A stretch of DNA of 64,000 nucleotides, taken from contig NZ_WTYR01000001.1 of NCBI RefSeq assembly GCF_009827575.1, positions 1,550,001-1,614,000 of the forward strand. The letters are read 5' to 3'. Made by a program: the position numbers and the translations under genes. The notes beneath the pieces were generated by a model. It worked only from the letters and a program-made list of their open reading frames with translations. It ran no database searches and was not told where the DNA came from. Origin of the DNA: Alteriqipengyuania halimionae (GTDB lineage Bacteria > Pseudomonadota > Alphaproteobacteria > Sphingomonadales > Sphingomonadaceae). Below are positions 34,301 through 44,084 of this stretch, one piece after another; position 1 is the stretch's first letter; each line of letters begins with the position of its first letter.

Positions 34301-34858
34301 ATGAAGCGGCTTCGCATGGAACGCTCCGATCCTCCCAAATCGCGCCCCACCAAGGGCAAGTCCAAGGCTGGCAAGCGCTATGAGCGCCCGCGCGGCATGG
34401 GCGCACGGCGGCTGGGCGAACTGGTGCCCGATATCGGACGCGCAGCGTTCCGCAAATTCGGCTTCGTGCAAAGCTCGATCGTGACCCGCTGGCCCGAAAT
34501 CGTCGGCGCGCAGCATGCCCGCACCTGCCAGCCCGAACGCATCCGCTTCGCCCGCGGGCGAAAGGATGGCGGCACGCTCGAACTCGTCGTGCTGCCCGCC
34601 CATGCGCCGATGATCCAGCACGTCACGCCCGAAATCGTCGAGCGGGTGAACCGCTTTTTCGGTTACAATGCGGTCGCCCAGGTCAAGCTGCGGCAAGGCG
34701 CGGTTAAGGCGCCCGAGCGCAAAGCTCCTGCCGCACCGCCCAGTCTCAAACCGATTCCGGTCGAGCTGGGCGATTCGCTGAGAGATATCGGAGATCCGGA
34801 GCTGCGTGCTGTGCTCGAAGGGCTGGCGCGCGGGCTGACCAACCAGACCCCGGACTGA
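34301..34858 (+). CDS. DUF721 (DciA-like) protein
   Basis: About 185 residues. Basic N-terminal tail (KSRPTKGKSKAGKRYERPRG), then the DUF721 core RRLGELVPDIGRAAFRKFGF, VTRWPEIVGAQHARTCQPERIRF, LELVVLPAHAPMIQHVTPEIVERVNRFFGY. DciA of this family loads the replicative helicase in bacteria without DnaC, but the shared domain alone does not prove that role. Starts at 34301 or 34316 are possible, neither with a clear ribosome site. It sits between divergent mutY and dsbA/smc, a common alphaproteobacterial order. Confidence 0.82.
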   Translation: MKRLRMERSDPPKSRPTKGKSKAGKRYERPRGMGARRLGELVPDIGRAAFRKFGFVQSSIVTRWPEIVGAQHARTCQPERIRFARGRKDGGTLELVVLPAHAPMIQHVTPEIVERVNRFFGYNAVAQVKLRQGAVKAPERKAPAAPPSLKPIPVELGDSLRDIGDPELRAVLEGLARGLTNQTPD

Positions 34859-34898
34859 GACAGGCCCGGACCGAGATAGACAGGGACAAGACTTCGCC

Positions 34899-35585
34899 AT
34901 GATCCGCAAGAGCCTGCTGGCCGCGACCATCGCCATCGCCTCGATCGCTGCCGCTCCGGCCCCCGTGGCCAATTGGCTGACCAATGTCGTCTCGACCCCG
35001 GAAAAGTCGCATATCGTCGGCGACCCGAAGGCGAAGCACACGCTCACCGAATATATGAGCTACACCTGCGTCCACTGCTTCGAATTCGAGCGGGACGGCG
35101 CCGATGCGATCAAGACGCAGTTCGTCGGCGATGGCAGGATGCGGTTCGAAGTGCGTCACTTCATTCTCAATATCGCCGATCTCACCGTGGCTTCGGCCGT
35201 GCATTGCCTGCCGGACGAGGATTTTTTCCGTGGGCACGCAGCGATGCTGAAGAGCTACGAAAAGTGGTCGCCGAAATTCTTCAATGCAACGGACGCGCAA
35301 CGCCAGCGCTATCAAGTCGGCACGCCCAAACAGCGCCTGCAGGCGGTCGCTAGCGATATCGGTCTCTACGACATGATGGCGAAGCAGGGCCTCGGCCGCG
35401 CCGAACTCGACCGGTGTCTCGGCAACCCGGCCATCTACGAGCCGATCATCGCGCAGACGGATAAAGCCGCAGCGCAAGGCATCACCGGCACGCCCACCTT
35501 CGTCTTCGACGGTGCGCGGCTTCCCACGAACAGCGCGGCTGGCGTCGCCAGCTGGCTTGGCGAGCGGTTGAACGCGCCGAAATAG
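34899..35585 (+). CDS. DsbA-like thiol oxidoreductase, exported
   Basis: 228 residues with a signal peptide (MIRKSLLAATIAIASIAAAPAPVA). Thioredoxin_4-type fold, active site YTCVHC (CVHC), a helical insert and the cis-Pro segment GITGTPTFVFDGARLP. Periplasmic disulfide formation or reduction is the likely role. A second DsbA-like gene follows 125 bp later, so the pair may act as donor and partner, or on different clients. Confidence 0.9.
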   Translation: MIRKSLLAATIAIASIAAAPAPVANWLTNVVSTPEKSHIVGDPKAKHTLTEYMSYTCVHCFEFERDGADAIKTQFVGDGRMRFEVRHFILNIADLTVASAVHCLPDEDFFRGHAAMLKSYEKWSPKFFNATDAQRQRYQVGTPKQRLQAVASDIGLYDMMAKQGLGRAELDRCLGNPAIYEPIIAQTDKAAAQGITGTPTFVFDGARLPTNSAAGVASWLGERLNAPK

Positions 35586-35709
35586 TCCAAGTTTCGCCTG
35601 TTACGGGGCCCAAATCTGTGCAAAGCCGGTGGAGAAGCGGAAGCGCGCCTTTCGGCTCGCGCGCAGCTTCGCCTAGACTTGTCTCCCGTTCCCACGAGGT
35701 TTTACGTTC

Positions 35710-36447
35710 ATGAACCGTGCCTTCCGCTTTCTCGCCCTCAGCCCGCTCGCCCTGGCGCTCGCCTCCTGCGGCGGCGGAGACGATGCCAGCACCGGGGTCG
35801 AACTGGATGGTGAGCCGATTGCCGCCATCCCTGCGCCGGACGGCCAGGACTGGACCGAGACCGTCGTAAAGACCGATGAAGGCGGGTTCCGGATGGGCAA
35901 TCCGGACGCTCCGATCAAGGTGCTAGAGTTCGCTTCGCTAACCTGCCACGTGTGCGCCGATTTTTCGAACGAGGGGGCTGCCGAAATCAAGGAGCTCGTC
36001 TCCAGCGGGCGCGTGTCCTACGAATATCGCAACTACCTGCGCGCGGGGCCTGATCTTATCGGCACCCAGATTATGCAATGCGGCAATCCCGAGCGCGTGA
36101 TTCCGCTGGCCGAACAGCATTTCGCCCGCTTCGACGAGTTTACCGAGAGCTTCTCCGATCCTCGCTTGCGGCAGATCGAAACCATGCCGCCCGAGCAGCA
36201 GAAACTCGCCTTCGCGGAACTTTCGGGGATGCTCGACTTTTTCGCCCAGCGCGGGATCAGCCGAGACGAGGCCGCCTCCTGCCTGGCGGATCAGGACACG
36301 GCGACCAAGCTGGCCGATCAGTCGCAGCAATGGACCCAGGAATACGATATCACCGGAACGCCGACGATCTATGTCAACGGCAACAAGTTCGAAGAGACCA
36401 AATGGTCTCGGTTGAAGCAACGCCTGGAGGCGATGGGCGCGCGGTAA
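35710..36447 (+). CDS. DsbA-like thioredoxin-fold lipoprotein
   Basis: 245 residues. Signal peptide with lipobox LASC (Cys20), then acidic linker and a thioredoxin_4 domain: GNPDAPIKVLEFASLTCHVCADF (CHVC active site), helical insert, and ITGTPTIYVNGNKFEETKW. The lipid anchor distinguishes it from its paralog upstream. smc starts 22 bp downstream, the usual neighbour in this order. Confidence 0.9.
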   Translation: MNRAFRFLALSPLALALASCGGGDDASTGVELDGEPIAAIPAPDGQDWTETVVKTDEGGFRMGNPDAPIKVLEFASLTCHVCADFSNEGAAEIKELVSSGRVSYEYRNYLRAGPDLIGTQIMQCGNPERVIPLAEQHFARFDEFTESFSDPRLRQIETMPPEQQKLAFAELSGMLDFFAQRGISRDEAASCLADQDTATKLADQSQQWTQEYDITGTPTIYVNGNKFEETKWSRLKQRLEAMGAR

Positions 36448-36468
36448 GCGCGCTCTCGGGGGGCACGG

Positions 36469-39400
36469 ATGGAGTTCAAGCGGCTTAGACTGAGCGGCTT
36501 CAAGAGCTTCGTCGAGCCTGCCGAACTGCGCATCGAACCCGGCCTGACAGGCGTCGTCGGCCCCAATGGGTGCGGCAAATCCAACCTGCTCGAGGCGATC
36601 CGCTGGGTAATGGGCGAAAACTCGCCCAAATCGCTGCGATCGGGTGGAATGGAAGACGTGATCTTCGCGGGAACGGAATCGCGCCCGCCGCGCGATTTCG
36701 CCGAAGTCCAGCTCTCCGCCGCCGATGACGATGGCGACGAGTTGGAAGTGCTGCGCCGGGTCGAGCGCGGCGCGGGCAGCGCCTATCGCCTCAACGGCAA
36801 GGATGTCCGGGCCAAGGATGTCGCGCTCACCTTTGCCGACGCCGCGACCGGCGCGCACAGCCCTGCCCTCGTCAGCCAGGGCAAGATCGCGCAGGTGATC
36901 GCGGCCAAGCCCACCGTGCGCCGCCAGATGCTCGAAGAGGCGGCGGGCATTTCCGGTCTTCATGTCCGGCGCAAGGATGCCGAGCAGAAACTGCGCGCGA
37001 CCGAGACCAATCTTGCCCGGCTCGAAGACATCATGGCGGGGCTCGACAGCCGGATCTCTTCGCTGCGGCGGCAGGCCAAGGCGGCCGAACGCTATACCAA
37101 GGTGACCGACCAGATCCGCGTCGCCGAGGCGCGGCTGGTATTCGCCCGCTGGCGCGATGCGGCCGCCGCCGCCAATGCCGCCAAGCAGGAAGCCGCCGCT
37201 GCCGAGGCGCGTGTCACCGAAGCGCAGGCCCGTGCGAAGGACGCCGAAAAGGCCCAGGCCGCCGCTGCCGAACGCCTGACCGAGGCGCGCGACGAGCAGG
37301 CCGACCGGCGCGACGATGCATCCGCCCACGGCCATCGCATGTCAGCCTTGTCGGACCAGTTGCAGGCGGCAGAGGAACGGCTCGCCGATCTCGACCGCCA
37401 GAAGCAGCGGCTCGAAGAGGATCGCGGCGATGCCGACCGGTTGACCAAAGACGCCGCCGAAGCGCTGGCGCGTCTCGAAAAGGAATTGCAGCAGGGCGCC
37501 GCGGCGCTTGCAGCGGATGAAGAGCGCGCGCCGGCGCTGGCTGCGGAGGTCGAAAAGGCGGAGAGCGCAGCGCGCGCCGCCGAGCTCGCTCTGGCCAAGG
37601 CGACGGCCGACCAGGCGGGGGTCGAAGCCGAATGGCGCGTTGCCGAGGCTGCCCTCGAACAGGCGCAGTCCCGCCTAGACCGGCTGGAGAATGAGAAACG
37701 GCGCTTGGCCGATGCCCGTACCGCGCTCTCCGAAGAAGGCGATCCGGAGCAATTGCTCCGCGAGGCCGAACAGGCGCGCACCGAAGCCGAACAGCAACTT
37801 GTCGAAGCCCGATCCGCGCTCGAAACCAAGCGCGAGTCCAAGGACGGCTTGCAAACCGCGCGCGACGAGGCTTCCTCTGCCCTGTCATCGGCGAAAGCCG
37901 AGCTGGCGGGTGTCGAGCGCGAATGGCAGGCCTTGAAGCGCGACCGCGAGGCGCGCGAACGGCAATCGAAGGGCGCGCTGCCCAAGGCTCTCGATAAGGT
38001 GCGCGCCGAGAAGGGGTATGAACGCGCGCTCGCCGCCGCGCTGGGCCGCGATGCCAAGGCGATGCTCGGCGATGCGCCCGATGATCAGGATGGCCGCTAT
38101 TGGACGGGGGCGGCAAAGCCCGCGCCGGTCGCCGACAACCTCGCCGCCCACGTCACCGATTGCCCGTCCGAACTCGCCGCACGGCTCGCGCTTGTGCATA
38201 TCGCCGAAGCCGATGACGGCCGCACGCTCGGTCCGGGCGAATGGCTGGTTACGAAGGGCGGCGCACTGCGGCGCTGGGACGGGTTCGTCGCGCGCGGCGA
38301 AGGCGGTGCCGAAGCAGCGCGGCTCGAAGCCGAGAACCGTTTCGCCGAGCTGGACGCGGAAGTCCCGAAATTGCGCGCGGCGGTGGAGGATGCGGACACC
38401 CGGCAAAGCGAAGCGCAAGATGCCCTGCGCAATCTCCAGACCGAGCTCGTCGCTGCCGAACGCGCAGTCAACGAGGCCGTCGAAAGCGAACGCGCGGCGC
38501 TGCGCGATGTCGATCGCGCCGAAGCCCTCAAGGCCCGCCTCGCCAGCCGCGCCGAAGAGATCGACCGAGCCGAAGGAGAGTTGGGCGAGCAGCGCAAGCA
38601 GGCCGAACTCGATCTCGACAACGCGCGATCCAAACAGGCCGAACTGCCCGACCCGGCAACCGGTCGCGCGACGTTGGCGGCGGCGCAATCCAAACAGGAC
38701 GCCGCGCGCGCGACATTGCAGGCCGCATCGAGTGCACTGGCGGGGCACGAACAGAACCTTGCAGTGGCGCGTGAGCGCGCCGAGCGGCAGAAGGCCGATA
38801 TCGCCGGTTGGCAGGCGCGCAGCGACGACGCCACGCGACGCCTGTCCGAAATGACCCGCCGGTTCGAGGAGATCGCCGAGGAACGCGCGGTGATCGCGGC
38901 CAAGCCCGCGGGGCTGATCAAGGAAATCGAACAGGGCGATGTGGTCCGCGCGCGGCTGACGCAGGAACTCGAAGCGGCGGACAAGGCGGTCACCGAGGCT
39001 GGCGAAAACGCCCGCCATGCCGACGAGGCGCTGCGCAATGTGCAGGAGACGCTCTCGACCGCGCGCGAGGGCCGCGCCGCCTCCGCCACCCGCGCCGAAA
39101 GCGAGGATGAACGGCGCCGCGAGATGGCGGCGGTCGCCGGCGAACGCTTCCAGTGTCCTCCACCGATGCTGCCGGGAAAGTTCGAATTTGACGAGGATGC
39201 GGTCAAGGCAGCGGGAGAGGAAAGCGCCGAGATGGACCGTCTCGTGGCGAGCCGCGACCGGCTCGGCCCCGTGAACCTCGTGGCGCAGAGCGAGCTCGAG
39301 GAAGCCGAGCAGGAGCACGGCGCAAGCATTGCCGAACAGGAAGAACTGGGCGAAGCGGTCAACCGCCTGCGCGGCTCGATCGGCAATCTCAACCGCGAGG

Positions 39401-39888
39401 GTCGCGAACGGCTGCGCGCCGCGTTCCATGCGGTCGACGAGCATTTCCAGCGGCTGTTCACCCGGCTGTTCGAAGGCGGAAAGGCGCATCTGGCGCTCAT
39501 CGACAGCGACGACCCATTGGAAGCAGGCCTGGAGATTTACGCGCAGCCGCCGGGCAAACGCTTGCAATCGCTCACGCTGCTGTCAGGCGGCGAACAGGCG
39601 CTCACCGCGATCGCGCTGATCTTTGCGCTGTTCCTTACCAATCCGGCCCCGATCTGCGTGCTCGACGAAGTCGACGCGCCATTGGACGATGCCAATATCG
39701 ACCGCTTCTGCGACCTGCTCGACGCGATGACGCGCGAAACCAAGACGCGTTACCTGATCGTCACCCACAACGCGGTAACGATGAGCCGGATGCATCGCCT
39801 TTTCGGTGTGACGATGGTCGAAAAAGGCGTCTCACGCTTGGTCAGCGTGGATCTGGGCGGAGCAGAGGAATTGCTCGCCGCCGAGTGA
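36469..39888 (+). CDS. smc: Chromosome segregation protein SMC
   Basis: 1139 residues, full-length condensin-type ATPase. Head half 1 has Walker A GPNGCGKSNLLEAIRWVMGENS. Two long Ala/Glu/Arg-rich coiled coils (residues ~170-500 and ~640-960) flank a hinge near 505-620. Head half 2 has signature LSGGEQALTAIALIFA and Walker B PICVLDEVDAPLDD. It acts with ScpA/ScpB, not present here. The stop codon directly abuts the convergent soxR stop. Confidence 0.97.
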   Translation: MEFKRLRLSGFKSFVEPAELRIEPGLTGVVGPNGCGKSNLLEAIRWVMGENSPKSLRSGGMEDVIFAGTESRPPRDFAEVQLSAADDDGDELEVLRRVERGAGSAYRLNGKDVRAKDVALTFADAATGAHSPALVSQGKIAQVIAAKPTVRRQMLEEAAGISGLHVRRKDAEQKLRATETNLARLEDIMAGLDSRISSLRRQAKAAERYTKVTDQIRVAEARLVFARWRDAAAAANAAKQEAAAAEARVTEAQARAKDAEKAQAAAAERLTEARDEQADRRDDASAHGHRMSALSDQLQAAEERLADLDRQKQRLEEDRGDADRLTKDAAEALARLEKELQQGAAALAADEERAPALAAEVEKAESAARAAELALAKATADQAGVEAEWRVAEAALEQAQSRLDRLENEKRRLADARTALSEEGDPEQLLREAEQARTEAEQQLVEARSALETKRESKDGLQTARDEASSALSSAKAELAGVEREWQALKRDREARERQSKGALPKALDKVRAEKGYERALAAALGRDAKAMLGDAPDDQDGRYWTGAAKPAPVADNLAAHVTDCPSELAARLALVHIAEADDGRTLGPGEWLVTKGGALRRWDGFVARGEGGAEAARLEAENRFAELDAEVPKLRAAVEDADTRQSEAQDALRNLQTELVAAERAVNEAVESERAALRDVDRAEALKARLASRAEEIDRAEGELGEQRKQAELDLDNARSKQAELPDPATGRATLAAAQSKQDAARATLQAASSALAGHEQNLAVARERAERQKADIAGWQARSDDATRRLSEMTRRFEEIAEERAVIAAKPAGLIKEIEQGDVVRARLTQELEAADKAVTEAGENARHADEALRNVQETLSTAREGRAASATRAESEDERRREMAAVAGERFQCPPPMLPGKFEFDEDAVKAAGEESAEMDRLVASRDRLGPVNLVAQSELEEAEQEHGASIAEQEELGEAVNRLRGSIGNLNREGRERLRAAFHAVDEHFQRLFTRLFEGGKAHLALIDSDDPLEAGLEIYAQPPGKRLQSLTLLSGGEQALTAIALIFALFLTNPAPICVLDEVDAPLDDANIDRFCDLLDAMTRETKTRYLIVTHNAVTMSRMHRLFGVTMVEKGVSRLVSVDLGGAEELLAAE

Positions 39889-40335
39889 TCACTCGAGCAC
39901 GAAACGGGGCCCCGCCCCCATCGCCGATGCGCGATCGCCCTTATTGTAGAGCGCGCAACGTTCGAGGCTGAGGCAGCCGCAGCCGATGCATTGGTCGAGC
40001 TTGTTTCGGGTGCGGTGGAGCAGTTTGATCTTGGCATCGAGCATGGTTCGCATAGAGCGGCTGATTCGCTGCCAGTCCGCCTTCGTGGGATTGCGGCCCT
40101 GCGGCAGTTTCGCCAGCTCGACCTCGATCTCCTCGAGATTGAGGCCAAGTTTCTGCGCAATCAGGACAAAGCTGAGGCGACGGATGTCCGAGCGGAGGAA
40201 GCGGCGCTGGTTGCCCGGCGTGCGCAGGCTCTCGATCAGGCCCTTCTTTTCGTAGAAACGGATCGCCGACACGGCCAGCCCGGTGCGTTGCGCCAGCGCG
40301 CCGATCGGCAAGAGATCGTTTTTATGCATCGCCAT
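39889..40335 (-). CDS. soxR: Redox-sensitive transcriptional activator SoxR
   Basis: 148 residues of the MerR family. HTH (LPIGALAQRTGLAVSAIRFYEKKGLIES), dimerisation coiled coil, and the [2Fe-2S] ligand motif CIGCGCLSLERC that defines SoxR. Oxidation of the cluster by redox-cycling compounds turns on promoters with a 19-bp spacer. ATG 40335 is preferred (GGGGGCGCGA upstream); ATG 40329 and TTG 40347 are alternatives. A SoxR-like box lies in the intergenic region before the divergent VOC gene. Confidence 0.95.
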   Translation of the reverse strand: MAMHKNDLLPIGALAQRTGLAVSAIRFYEKKGLIESLRTPGNQRRFLRSDIRRLSFVLIAQKLGLNLEEIEVELAKLPQGRNPTKADWQRISRSMRTMLDAKIKLLHRTRNKLDQCIGCGCLSLERCALYNKGDRASAMGAGPRFVLE

Positions 40336-40405
40336 TCGCGCCCCCAATCGATGGCTTGCGGCACGGCATCGCTTGAGCCGTTTACCATCATCGGCAATTT
40401 CACTG

Positions 40406-40436
40406 TTGACCTAAACCTAACTTCAGCTTGCATATG
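40406..40436 (+). promoter_or_regulatory. SoxR-type promoter (19-bp spacer) with SoxR box
   Basis: TTGACC (40406-40411), a 19-bp spacer and CATATG (40431-40436). The long spacer is the hallmark of MerR/SoxR-activated promoters. The 18-bp stretch CCTAAACCTAACTTCAGC at 40410-40427 matches the SoxR operator CCTCAAGTTAACTTGAGG at 13 of 18 positions, centred in the spacer. It faces the VOC gene at 40494. Confidence 0.75.
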
Positions 40437-40493
40437 AGGCAAGTCCCTCCCGCAGGAGGGGCATTGGACTTATTCGAAATCAGGAGAATACCG

Positions 40494-40865
40494 ATGCCCA
40501 AGGGCTTGCTCGAACATGTGAATATCAGCGTCTCTGACAATCGCCGCATGGCTGCCTTGCTGGCCGAAATGTGCGGATGGAAGGTGCGCTGGGAAGGACC
40601 GGCGGCCGGTGGCGGCCATACGATCCATATCGGGAGCGAGAGCAATTATATCGCTCTTTATACGGCGCCGCGCGTAATCGGCGGCTTCGTGAAGGGATTG
40701 CCCCTCAACCACGTTGCGCTGGAGGTCGACGACCTCGACGGCGCAGAAGCTGTGGTGGAAAAAGCGGGCCTGGTTCCGTTCAACCATGCCGATTACGATC
40801 CCGGCCGGCGGTTCTATTTCTTCGATTGGGACGGGATAGAGTGGGAAGTGGTCTGCTATTATTGA
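40494..40865 (+). CDS. VOC-superfamily (glyoxalase-like) protein
   Basis: 123 residues, one pair of beta-alpha-beta-beta-beta motifs: LEHVNISVSDNRRMAALLAEMCGW and LNHVALEVDDLDGAEAVVEKAGL, ending YFFDWDGIEWEVVCYY. The His and Glu positions fit a metal-binding VOC protein (glyoxalase I, dioxygenase or resistance protein). AGGAG lies 8 nt before the ATG. The SoxR-type promoter upstream suggests induction by redox-cycling compounds. Confidence 0.88.
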   Translation: MPKGLLEHVNISVSDNRRMAALLAEMCGWKVRWEGPAAGGGHTIHIGSESNYIALYTAPRVIGGFVKGLPLNHVALEVDDLDGAEAVVEKAGLVPFNHADYDPGRRFYFFDWDGIEWEVVCYY

Positions 40866-40929
40866 GCAGCATGACGCGATCGACCGATCGCGCCGTGGAT
40901 ACCGGGGCCGGAGGCCGAAGCCTCCGGTC

Positions 40930-41142
40930 TCAGTCCGCGATCAGGCCGATCGCGAGGTAGATCAGGAACGGTGCGCCGATCCCGAACAGGGCGGCCAGCA
41001 CCCAGGCGACGCGAACGATGGTGACGTCCCAGCCGAAATAATTGGCGATCCCGGAGCACACGCCCATCAGCTTGGCATCGGCGCGGCCGAGGCGGAACTT
41101 GGTTGGTGCCCCGGGAGTGTTATGGCGATCGAGCTGGCTCAT
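40930..41142 (-). CDS. PspC domain protein
   Basis: 70 residues: the PspC domain (FRLGRADAKLMGVCSGIANYFGWDVTIVRVAWVLAALFGIGAPFLIYLAIGLI) with one strong C-terminal membrane helix and a preceding amphipathic helix. In enterobacteria PspC signals envelope stress; no pspA/B/F genes are seen here. The ATG overlaps the stop of a 47-codon gene upstream (ATGA), so the two are coupled. Confidence 0.9.
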   Translation of the reverse strand: MSQLDRHNTPGAPTKFRLGRADAKLMGVCSGIANYFGWDVTIVRVAWVLAALFGIGAPFLIYLAIGLIAD

Positions 41143-41282
41143 GCGAGCTGACCGATGACGACGGTGCTGGCGTTGGCGGCATCGGTCGGCATGGCGACGG
41201 TGCCCGTGATCAGTACCAGCGAGAGGGCCAGAGCCGAAACAGCGGCGGCGACCTGGTTACGGAGCGAAGTGAAGCTAGACAT
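41139..41282 (-). CDS. Small secreted or membrane protein coupled to pspC
   Basis: 47 residues beginning MSSFTSLRNQVAAAVSALAL; basic N-terminus, one hydrophobic segment (VSALALSLVLITGTVA), then MPTDAANASTVVIGQLA. It reads like a signal peptide with a very short mature part, or a single-span membrane peptide. AAGGA lies 9 nt before the ATG. Its TGA overlaps the pspC ATG. No named family recognised. Confidence 0.65.
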   Translation of the reverse strand: MSSFTSLRNQVAAAVSALALSLVLITGTVAMPTDAANASTVVIGQLA

Positions 41283-41431
41283 TTATTTGCGTCCTTATCT
41301 TATCCGGTCGAACCCTGTGTCCGACCATGCCAGAGACATTGCAGGGGGCGTGCCAAACTGAAAAAACCGCAGAACTCCGCCATTCCTGCACAAAGCATCG
41401 AAACCTGTCTGGATGCTGAATGCCACGTTGT

Positions 41432-41443
41432 GGGAAATTTCCC
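41432..41443. other. 12-bp perfect palindrome between pspC operon and recF
   Basis: GGGAAATTTCCC, perfect dyad in the 224-bp divergent intergenic region. It is 150 bp upstream of the small gene at 41282 and 63 bp upstream of recF. Possible operator; no regulator assigned. Confidence 0.4.
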
Positions 41444-41506
41444 CAATTCTTGGTTTGGCGATTTCGCGCGTGACCTGTGCCCTCTCCCTCGCCTAGTGCA
41501 ATCGCC

Positions 41507-42586
41507 ATGGCGCTCGCCTCGCTGACCCTCTCCGATTTCCGCAATCACGCGCTCAGCGAACTCACCGGGGCGCGGCGGTTCAACCTGCTTCTGGGCGACA
41601 ACGGAGCGGGCAAGACCAATGTGCTCGAAGCGATCTCCCTGCTCTCTCCGGGACGCGGGATGCGCCGCGCTGCTGCGGGCGAAATGGCGCGCGAAGGCGG
41701 CCCGGGTGGCTTTGCCATCGGCGCCGATCTGCGCGCAGGCGAAGAAATCGTTCGCCTAGGGACGAAGGTCACTCCGGAACGTCCCGGCAGGCGCACCGCG
41801 CGCATCAACGGAGCCGACGCGCCACTGGGGCGGCTCGGCGAATGGCTCGGCATGTTGTGGCTCACCCCGGCGATGGATCGCTTGTTCACCGACAGCCCGG
41901 GTGGCCGCCGGCGCTTTCTCGATCGGCTGGTGCTGGCGCTCGAACCCGGACATGCCCGGCATTCGACCCGCTACGAAGCTGCCCTGCGCGAGCGCAATCG
42001 CCTGTTGTCGGACGACCGCCCGCCCGATCCGGACTGGCTTGCGGGACTCGAAGCGCAATTGGCCGAGCACGGAGCAGCGATCAGTGCCGCGCGCGCGAGG
42101 CTCGTCGAGCGCCTCGCCAATACGCTCGCCGTGCTGCCCGACGAACCGTTCGCCCGGCCCGACCTTGCGCTCGAAGGCGGCGGGCCGCCTGACGCGGCCG
42201 AACTCGCCGCCGCGTTTGGTCAACGTCGCCGCGAGGAACGCGCGGCCGGGCGCACGCTCGTCGGTCCGCATCGCGCGGACCTCGTGGCCTCGATGGCGGG
42301 GAAAGAGCGGCCCGCGCGCGATTGTTCGACCGGCGAACAGAAAGCCATGCTGATCGCGCTGGTCCTCGCCCATGCCGGGCTCATGCCAGCCGAGCGCCCG
42401 CTCGTCCTTCTTCTCGACGAAGTGGCCGCGCATCTCGATCCGGAACGGCGCGCGGCGCTGTTCGAGCGCTTGCGCAACGGGAATGCACAGGTCTGGCTGA
42501 CCGGCACCGAAGCGGCGCCGTTCGAGGATATTCTCGATGAGGCGGCGCGCTGGGACGTGGCGGAAGGCGCGGTTACTCGGCGTTGA
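41507..42586 (+). CDS. recF: DNA replication and repair protein RecF
   Basis: 359 residues. Walker [21 protein letters not shown], then the RecF signature ATPase parts [28 protein letters not shown] and [15 protein letters not shown]. It loads RecA at gaps with RecO/RecR. dnaA/dnaN are absent nearby, so recF is detached from the usual origin cluster. ATG 41507 matches the family start ([12 protein letters not shown]); GTG 41477 is an in-frame alternative. The end overlaps the convergent esterase gene by 14 bp. Confidence 0.95.
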   Translation: MALASLTLSDFRNHALSELTGARRFNLLLGDNGAGKTNVLEAISLLSPGRGMRRAAAGEMAREGGPGGFAIGADLRAGEEIVRLGTKVTPERPGRRTARINGADAPLGRLGEWLGMLWLTPAMDRLFTDSPGGRRRFLDRLVLALEPGHARHSTRYEAALRERNRLLSDDRPPDPDWLAGLEAQLAEHGAAISAARARLVERLANTLAVLPDEPFARPDLALEGGGPPDAAELAAAFGQRRREERAAGRTLVGPHRADLVASMAGKERPARDCSTGEQKAMLIALVLAHAGLMPAERPLVLLLDEVAAHLDPERRAALFERLRNGNAQVWLTGTEAAPFEDILDEAARWDVAEGAVTRR

Positions 42587-43304
42587 CGCTCAGATTGTCG
42601 GTCAATTCCTTCGGGAAAGCGCCGATGATCTGGTCGATTGTCGCATCCACCAGGGTGCCGATCGCCGCAGGGGTCGGATGGACCCGGTCGTCCTGGAAAT
42701 TTTCCGGGTCCTGGTAAATCGATTCAAGGAAGAACGGAACCAGCGGCACGCCGTATTCCTTGGCCAGATCGCCATAGATCGCATCGTACTGCCTGACATA
42801 GTCCTTGCCCATATTGGGCGGCGCGCGCATCCCGAACAACAGCACGGGCACACCCTTCTCCTGCGCGATCTCGAGCATCCGCTTGACGTTCGAACGCGTC
42901 TGTTCGGGCTCGATGCCGCGCAGCATGTCATTGCCGCCCAATTCGACGATCAGCAGATCGGGCGCGGTTGTCTGCGCCTCGATCGTGAAAGCGAGCCGAT
43001 CGCGCCCGGCTTGCGTCGTATCGCCCGATACGCCGGCATTGGCGACGCTCGCATTGATTCCGCGTTCGCGCAAAGCGGCCTCGAGCTGGGCCGGATAGCT
43101 TTCATCCGATTCCACCCCGTAACCGGCGAACAGGCTGTCGCCGAATGCGAGGATCTGCACCGGTTCGCCCTGCGGATCGACCTGCTTTCCGGGGCGTTCG
43201 GTACGTGCGCTTTCGGGCGGCACGGGCTGGGTGCTATTATCGTCCGACGAGCCGCAGCCGACCAGCAGCAGCAGGGCGCTCGTCGACACCAATATGCGTT
43301 TCAT
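42573..43304 (-). CDS. tesA: Arylesterase / acyl-CoA thioesterase I-like SGNH hydrolase lipoprotein (TesA type)
   Basis: 243 residues. Lipoprotein signal with lipobox LVGC. SGNH blocks: [11 protein letters not shown] (nucleophile Ser), [26 protein letters not shown], and [11 protein letters not shown] (catalytic Asp/His). AAGGAGG precedes the ATG. It is divergent from an ABC ATPase/permease pair, the same gene set as E. coli tesA-ybbA-ybbP. Confidence 0.93.
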   Translation of the reverse strand: MKRILVSTSALLLLVGCGSSDDNSTQPVPPESARTERPGKQVDPQGEPVQILAFGDSLFAGYGVESDESYPAQLEAALRERGINASVANAGVSGDTTQAGRDRLAFTIEAQTTAPDLLIVELGGNDMLRGIEPEQTRSNVKRMLEIAQEKGVPVLLFGMRAPPNMGKDYVRQYDAIYGDLAKEYGVPLVPFFLESIYQDPENFQDDRVHPTPAAIGTLVDATIDQIIGAFPKELTDNLSVNAE

Positions 43305-43352
43305 TGGGAAACCTCCTTGCGAGTTCGCCATAAGCTATGCCATCGCAGCGCG

Positions 43353-44057
<705 letters not shown>

Positions 44058-44084
44058 CACCCTCCCCATGGCAGGGAGCAACAT

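Noticed and set aside
37885-39567. 560-codon open frame antisense to smc
   Set aside because: Shadow frame from the coiled-coil coding sequence; no motif.
41507-42586. recF as a marker of the replication origin
   Set aside because: No dnaA, dnaN or DnaA-box cluster nearby; recF is often separate in sphingomonads.
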